This document shows, in pieces, positions 14,641 through 17,109 of a stretch of 17,109 nucleotides of DNA (its first letter is position 1; each line of letters begins with the position of its first letter). The DNA is from JANRKN01 sp033763435. Lineage in GTDB: Bacteria > Planctomycetota > Phycisphaerae > Phycisphaerales > UBA1924. Location of the stretch: the NCBI GenBank assembly GCA_033763435.1, contig JANRKN010000089.1, positions 1 to 17,109 on the forward strand, given 5' to 3'. Under the pieces are notes generated by a model, which was given only the letters and a program-made list of their open reading frames with translations, was not told the origin of the DNA and ran no database searches. The position numbers and the translations under genes were made by a program.

Positions 14641-16350
14641 TCACACCGCGCCTTCGGGGCACTGCGCCGCCGCGGCGATCAGCTCCCGCGAGCCTTCCAG
14701 GCGTTCGAGCAGTCCCAGCGCCTCGTACGTCCGCCGGATCGACTCGGCCTGCATCGCGCGGTACATCGCGTCCGCGTCGACGATGGGCTTGCCCATCACG
14801 TCCTCAAGCATCTTCTGCGTGTACACGGGCTTGGTCGCCGCGGTCGACTTCGTGCCATACTGATTCAGGTTCGAGGCGAAGATCCCCGCCGCGCTCACGG
14901 GGAGGAAGTCTTCGTACCTCAGGCCCTCGTATGCGACGAGCCCACGCTCGATCAGCGTCCAAAGGTCCGTGGAATCAATCGTGCCGCGCGCGTTCAGCCC
15001 CGCAGCGGTGGGGGAGTAGCGCCCGTACACGATCCCCGCGCGGAGCAGCTCGGGCAGCGACTTGGGGAAGGGCGCAAAGTGTTTGGCGTACATCCGCTCG
15101 TACGCGGCGAAGTCGCGCTTGATGAGCCCGGGGTCGGCGTCCTTTTCTTTCTCCGCGGCATCGAGGCACGCGTCGTACATCGCGCGGCCCTTGGGCGTCG
15201 TCGCGTAGAAGCGCTGCTCGATCTCGCCGAACCGCGCCGTATGCGACGTCTCCGTCGTCGTGCCGTCGGGGTTGCTGAACGTCACCGGCTCGGTCAGCGC
15301 CTTGTACGCGTCCTGCCTGAGCAGCACATGCGTGTCCTCGCTGGGCCCTTCGGTAAAGTCCTTGAATCCCGCGTGCTTGAGTTTGGTGAGCCGCAGCTCC
15401 TCGCGCGTGAGGCGCGCGATCAGCGCCGAGACCAGCGCGTCGATCTCCTGCGCCGAGACCGAGCCCGGGCCGAACGCGTCGATCTCTTCGCGCGTGAGGT
15501 GCTTGAAGTGCAGCTTCATGTAATCGCGGTCGCCCACGCGCGCCAGGCGCGTGAGCGCGACGGTCGAGCGCTCACGGAACACGCCCTCGCTCATCTCGCC
15601 CATGCACAGCTTCATGGCGGAGGTGTACAGGTCCATGCAGAACGTGTTGGGCGTGAGGTGGTTCAGGTGGTGCCGCTCAAAGCACGCGATGTCCGCGGCA
15701 ATCTTGAACCCCGAATCGCACAGCTCCTTGTACAGCCCGTGGTCCCGCGCCCGGCCCGTCCACTTGAAGATCCGCGTCGTCGCTTCCTCGATCAGCGCGT
15801 CCGCGTCGGCCCACGAGAGCCCCCCCTCGCGCTCGGACTTCTCGACCAGCGCCTTTGCCCGGTCGCTGAAGACCGTGCGCTGTGCGAGCAATTCTTCGAT
15901 GCGCTTCTGCGTCGCGGGGTCGAAATAGTCGGTCTGCAGCAGCGAGGTGAACACGCGGTGCTCGGGGTGAACTCGCGAGCGGAAGGCCGTCGCGACGATC
16001 GGCTGGCTCTTGGCGCCGACGTTGGACATGTCGTAGTAGTTGTGAGGCTCCATCGCAAAGCACGCGAAGAAGCGCGAGACCCAGCGGTACTCGTCGCGCC
16101 GCCCGATGCGGATCGCCCCGTGCCGCTCGCCGCTGGTCTTCTCAAGCTGCGCATCGCTGATCGCAAAGCCCTTGTGCAGGCGCGCGAGCAGGTCGCAGAC
16201 CGTCCGGTTGCAGTCGGCGTTGACCAGCAGCGACTTGTCGTACAGCGGCACCTCCTGCCCGAACATCCGCGAGAGCTCGCTGAAGAGCCGATGCTGCATC
16301 GCGACCTTGTCCGCAAGGCCCTGCGCCACGTTCGCATTCCGCGTGATCAT
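14641..16350 (-). CDS. DUF1338 / HglS-YdcJ family metalloenzyme (2-oxoadipate dioxygenase/decarboxylase-like) with internal insertion
   Basis: HglS converts 2-oxoadipate to D-2-hydroxyglutarate with O2 and Fe(II). The 569-residue product matches my recollection of E. coli YdcJ along most of its length. The residues matching the metal site are H77 and substrate arginine R81 in ERHGAIRIG, H231 in HHLNHLTP, and E378 in ARFGEIEQR. LPVSAAGIF (V485, S486) matches the substrate-pocket loop. Family members are about 445-465 residues; here about 78 residues (roughly 247-324) are inserted between H231 and E378, rich in charged helical sequence such as HLTREEIDAFGPG. Start ATG 16350 is set by GGGAGG at 16359-16364, eight bases upstream; the frame runs on to 16467 without such a site. 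No lysine-catabolism genes are nearby, so the true substrate may differ. The sigma factor gene follows after one base. Confidence 0.88.
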   Translation of the reverse strand: MITRNANVAQGLADKVAMQHRLFSELSRMFGQEVPLYDKSLLVNADCNRTVCDLLARLHKGFAISDAQLEKTSGERHGAIRIGRRDEYRWVSRFFACFAMEPHNYYDMSNVGAKSQPIVATAFRSRVHPEHRVFTSLLQTDYFDPATQKRIEELLAQRTVFSDRAKALVEKSEREGGLSWADADALIEEATTRIFKWTGRARDHGLYKELCDSGFKIAADIACFERHHLNHLTPNTFCMDLYTSAMKLCMGEMSEGVFRERSTVALTRLARVGDRDYMKLHFKHLTREEIDAFGPGSVSAQEIDALVSALIARLTREELRLTKLKHAGFKDFTEGPSEDTHVLLRQDAYKALTEPVTFSNPDGTTTETSHTARFGEIEQRFYATTPKGRAMYDACLDAAEKEKDADPGLIKRDFAAYERMYAKHFAPFPKSLPELLRAGIVYGRYSPTAAGLNARGTIDSTDLWTLIERGLVAYEGLRYEDFLPVSAAGIFASNLNQYGTKSTAATKPVYTQKMLEDVMGKPIVDADAMYRAMQAESIRRTYEALGLLERLEGSRELIAAAAQCPEGAV

Positions 16351-16358
16351 GCAACCAA

Positions 16359-16364
16359 CCTCCC
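16359..16364 (-). promoter_or_regulatory. Strong ribosome binding site fixing the HglS-like start
   Basis: GGGAGG on the minus strand lies eight bases before ATG 16350. It selects this start over four upstream in-frame ATGs (16374, 16419, 16428 and 16467). Confidence 0.75.
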
Positions 16365-16502
16365 GCGCCGGCATCGAACCGGGCGTCTCGATCAGGCGGT
16401 CTCTGCCGCCCGAAACCATGCACTTCATTGTACGATTCCGTCGGCCCCTTTGTGCCCCGGATTTCACGCCCCGTGTCGGCTTGCTCGCCCCGCCCCAACC
16501 GC
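16365..16502. promoter_or_regulatory. Divergent region between the HglS-like/sigma operon and the small membrane protein genes
   Basis: The gap is about 150 bases in total. On the minus strand TACAAT at 16432-16427 resembles a -10 box about 77 bases before the HglS-like start. GGAAT at 16440-16436 slightly resembles an ECF -35, but no matching -10 is seen. Toward the plus strand no clear promoter or ribosome binding site is visible. Confidence 0.3.
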
Positions 16503-16844
16503 ATGCCCCCGGCCCTCGCCCACGCCCTGCTCGCGATCGTCGGCACCTACGCCGGCGTGGGCATCCCCATCGCCCTCGCGCTCGCGTTCTCGGGCCTCCA
16601 TCGTTTCGACCCCGCCGCTCGCGGCGCAGGCATTGGCTTTCGCCTCCTCATCACCCCCGGCCTCGCGGCGCTCTGGCCCTGGGCGCTCTGGCGCTGGTGG
16701 CGCGCGAGGGCTTCTTCCGAACCCGCGCCCGCGGGCGTCGCCCACCGCCGGGCGCATGCTCGCGCGTGGCTCATCCTCGCCCCGGTGCTCGCCGCGCTGC
16801 TGGTCTTGGCCTTCCGCGCGACCATGATCGGTGGCGCGCCATGA
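16503..16844 (+). CDS. Small two-helix membrane protein, unrecognised
   Basis: The 113-residue product has a hydrophobic N-terminal helix (ALLAIVGTYAGVGIPIALALAF, about 9-30). A second hydrophobic stretch includes LLITPGLAALWPWALWRWW at about 48-66. A His/Arg-rich loop (VAHRRAHARAW) and a third helix near the C-terminus follow. The pattern HRFDPAARGAGIGFRLLITPG reminds me of small proteins encoded next to ferric-reductase-like membrane proteins, but I cannot verify that. ATG 16503 lacks a good ribosome binding site, and the frame is open upstream to 16428. The stop overlaps the next start as ATGA, a sign of translational coupling. Confidence 0.65.
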   Translation: MPPALAHALLAIVGTYAGVGIPIALALAFSGLHRFDPAARGAGIGFRLLITPGLAALWPWALWRWWRARASSEPAPAGVAHRRAHARAWLILAPVLAALLVLAFRATMIGGAP

Positions 16845-16993
16845 GCGTCGGCTACCGCGCCGTGCAGTGGAGCGCGCACAAGCGCCGGTACGACCTCGCC
16901 GCGGGTCTGGGCGTCGTCCTCTTCCTCGCGACCTTCATCGCCGTCAGCAAGGCCCTGCACACGGGCGAGCGCGCGACCTCGCGCCGCTCTTGA
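16841..16993 (+). CDS. Fifty-residue single-helix protein, possibly the N-terminus of a larger membrane protein family
   Basis: The start ATG overlaps the previous stop (ATGA, 16841-16844). The product begins SVGYRAVQWSAHKRRYD and has one transmembrane segment, LAAGLGVVLFLATFIAVSKAL (20-40). The VQW..KR.YD opening resembles, from memory, the N-terminus of ferric-reductase-like transmembrane proteins, which continue for several hundred residues. Here a TGA stops the frame after 50 residues. It could be a genuine small protein or a remnant. The tight coupling to the upstream gene supports translation. Confidence 0.55.
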   Translation: MSVGYRAVQWSAHKRRYDLAAGLGVVLFLATFIAVSKALHTGERATSRRS

Positions 16994-17109
16994 ACACCCG
17001 CGTGCAAGTCACGGGCTGGACCCTCGAGCGCGAAGGCCGACGGATCATCGAGCTCGAGCCCGACGCCGGCGCGCTGAGGCCCGCGGCCGAGGCTCCGAGG
17101 CTCGCCTCG
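16990..17109 (+). CDS. Start of an unrecognised coding frame, cut by the window edge
   Basis: From TTG 16990 (overlapping the preceding TGA as TTGA), or GTG 17002, a frame is open to the end of the window. It encodes about 40 residues beginning NTRVQVTGWTLEREGRRIIE, with plausible alternating hydrophobic and charged residues. The TTGA overlap suggests continued coupling with the two preceding small genes. Too little is present to name a family. Confidence 0.35.
   Translation, partial: MNTRVQVTGWTLEREGRRIIELEPDAGALRPAAEAPRLAS

Noticed and set aside
16436..16440. GGAAT on the minus strand as an ECF -35 box for autoregulation of the HglS-like/sigma operon.
   Set aside because: No TCTGA-like or CGTC-like -10 lies 16-20 bases downstream, so the match is too weak.
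13789..16827. A roughly 1012-residue open frame on the plus strand across the sigma and HglS-like genes.
   Set aside because: It is antisense to two clearly recognised genes, has no family motif and is Arg/Ser/Ala-rich. Stop-poor antisense frames are expected at this GC content.

Overview
The window is about 17 kb of very GC-rich bacterial chromosome. It is densely coding, and no gap without a gene exceeds about 155 bases. Family content and protein style point to Planctomycetota, probably the Phycisphaerae. The indicators are a paired disordered membrane protein and double-VWA/glutamine-amidotransferase-like protein, a MiaB with lineage-type inserts, and an ECF sigma factor with a fused C-terminal cysteine region. 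This placement is inferred from remembered family patterns, not from a search. I see no tRNA, rRNA, CRISPR array, insertion sequence or phage gene.

Layout. (1) 2-1288: the 3' part of an unrecognised single-pass membrane protein, convergent with (2) trpD (minus strand, 1294-2397), the only tryptophan-biosynthesis gene here. (3) 2453-8290: two co-directional genes, a 905-residue membrane protein with a very long low-complexity tail and a 1018-residue VWA/GATase-like membrane protein. They look like the distal half of the planctomycete MoxR-DUF58-VWA type of operon, without MoxR or DUF58 beside them. (4) 8309-10030 minus: miaB, tRNA methylthiolation. (5) 10095-12606: a small membrane protein and an orphan HAMP histidine kinase. 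(6) 12698-13764: a rhodanese with a two-helix membrane tail, then an AhpD-like carboxymuconolactone-decarboxylase-fold protein. (7) 13761-16350 minus: a DUF1338/HglS-type metalloenzyme gene followed after one base by an ECF sigma factor gene. Its stop codon overlaps the stop of the AhpD-like gene. (8) 16503-17109: a small two-helix membrane protein, a 50-residue single-helix protein overlapping it by ATGA, and an incomplete frame running off the edge.

The most interesting part is 12.6-16.4 kb. An ECF sigma factor with a zinc-finger-like cysteine set sits opposite two thiol-chemistry proteins (a rhodanese with Cys84 and a CxxC AhpD-like protein). The rhodanese is preceded by a sequence resembling an ECF promoter (GGAAC and TCTGA about 19 bases apart). 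The sigma gene is tightly coupled to an HglS-like enzyme that carries a roughly 78-residue insertion between its metal-binding residues. A redox- or thiol-responsive regulon is a reasonable hypothesis. Only the gene order and motifs are directly visible.
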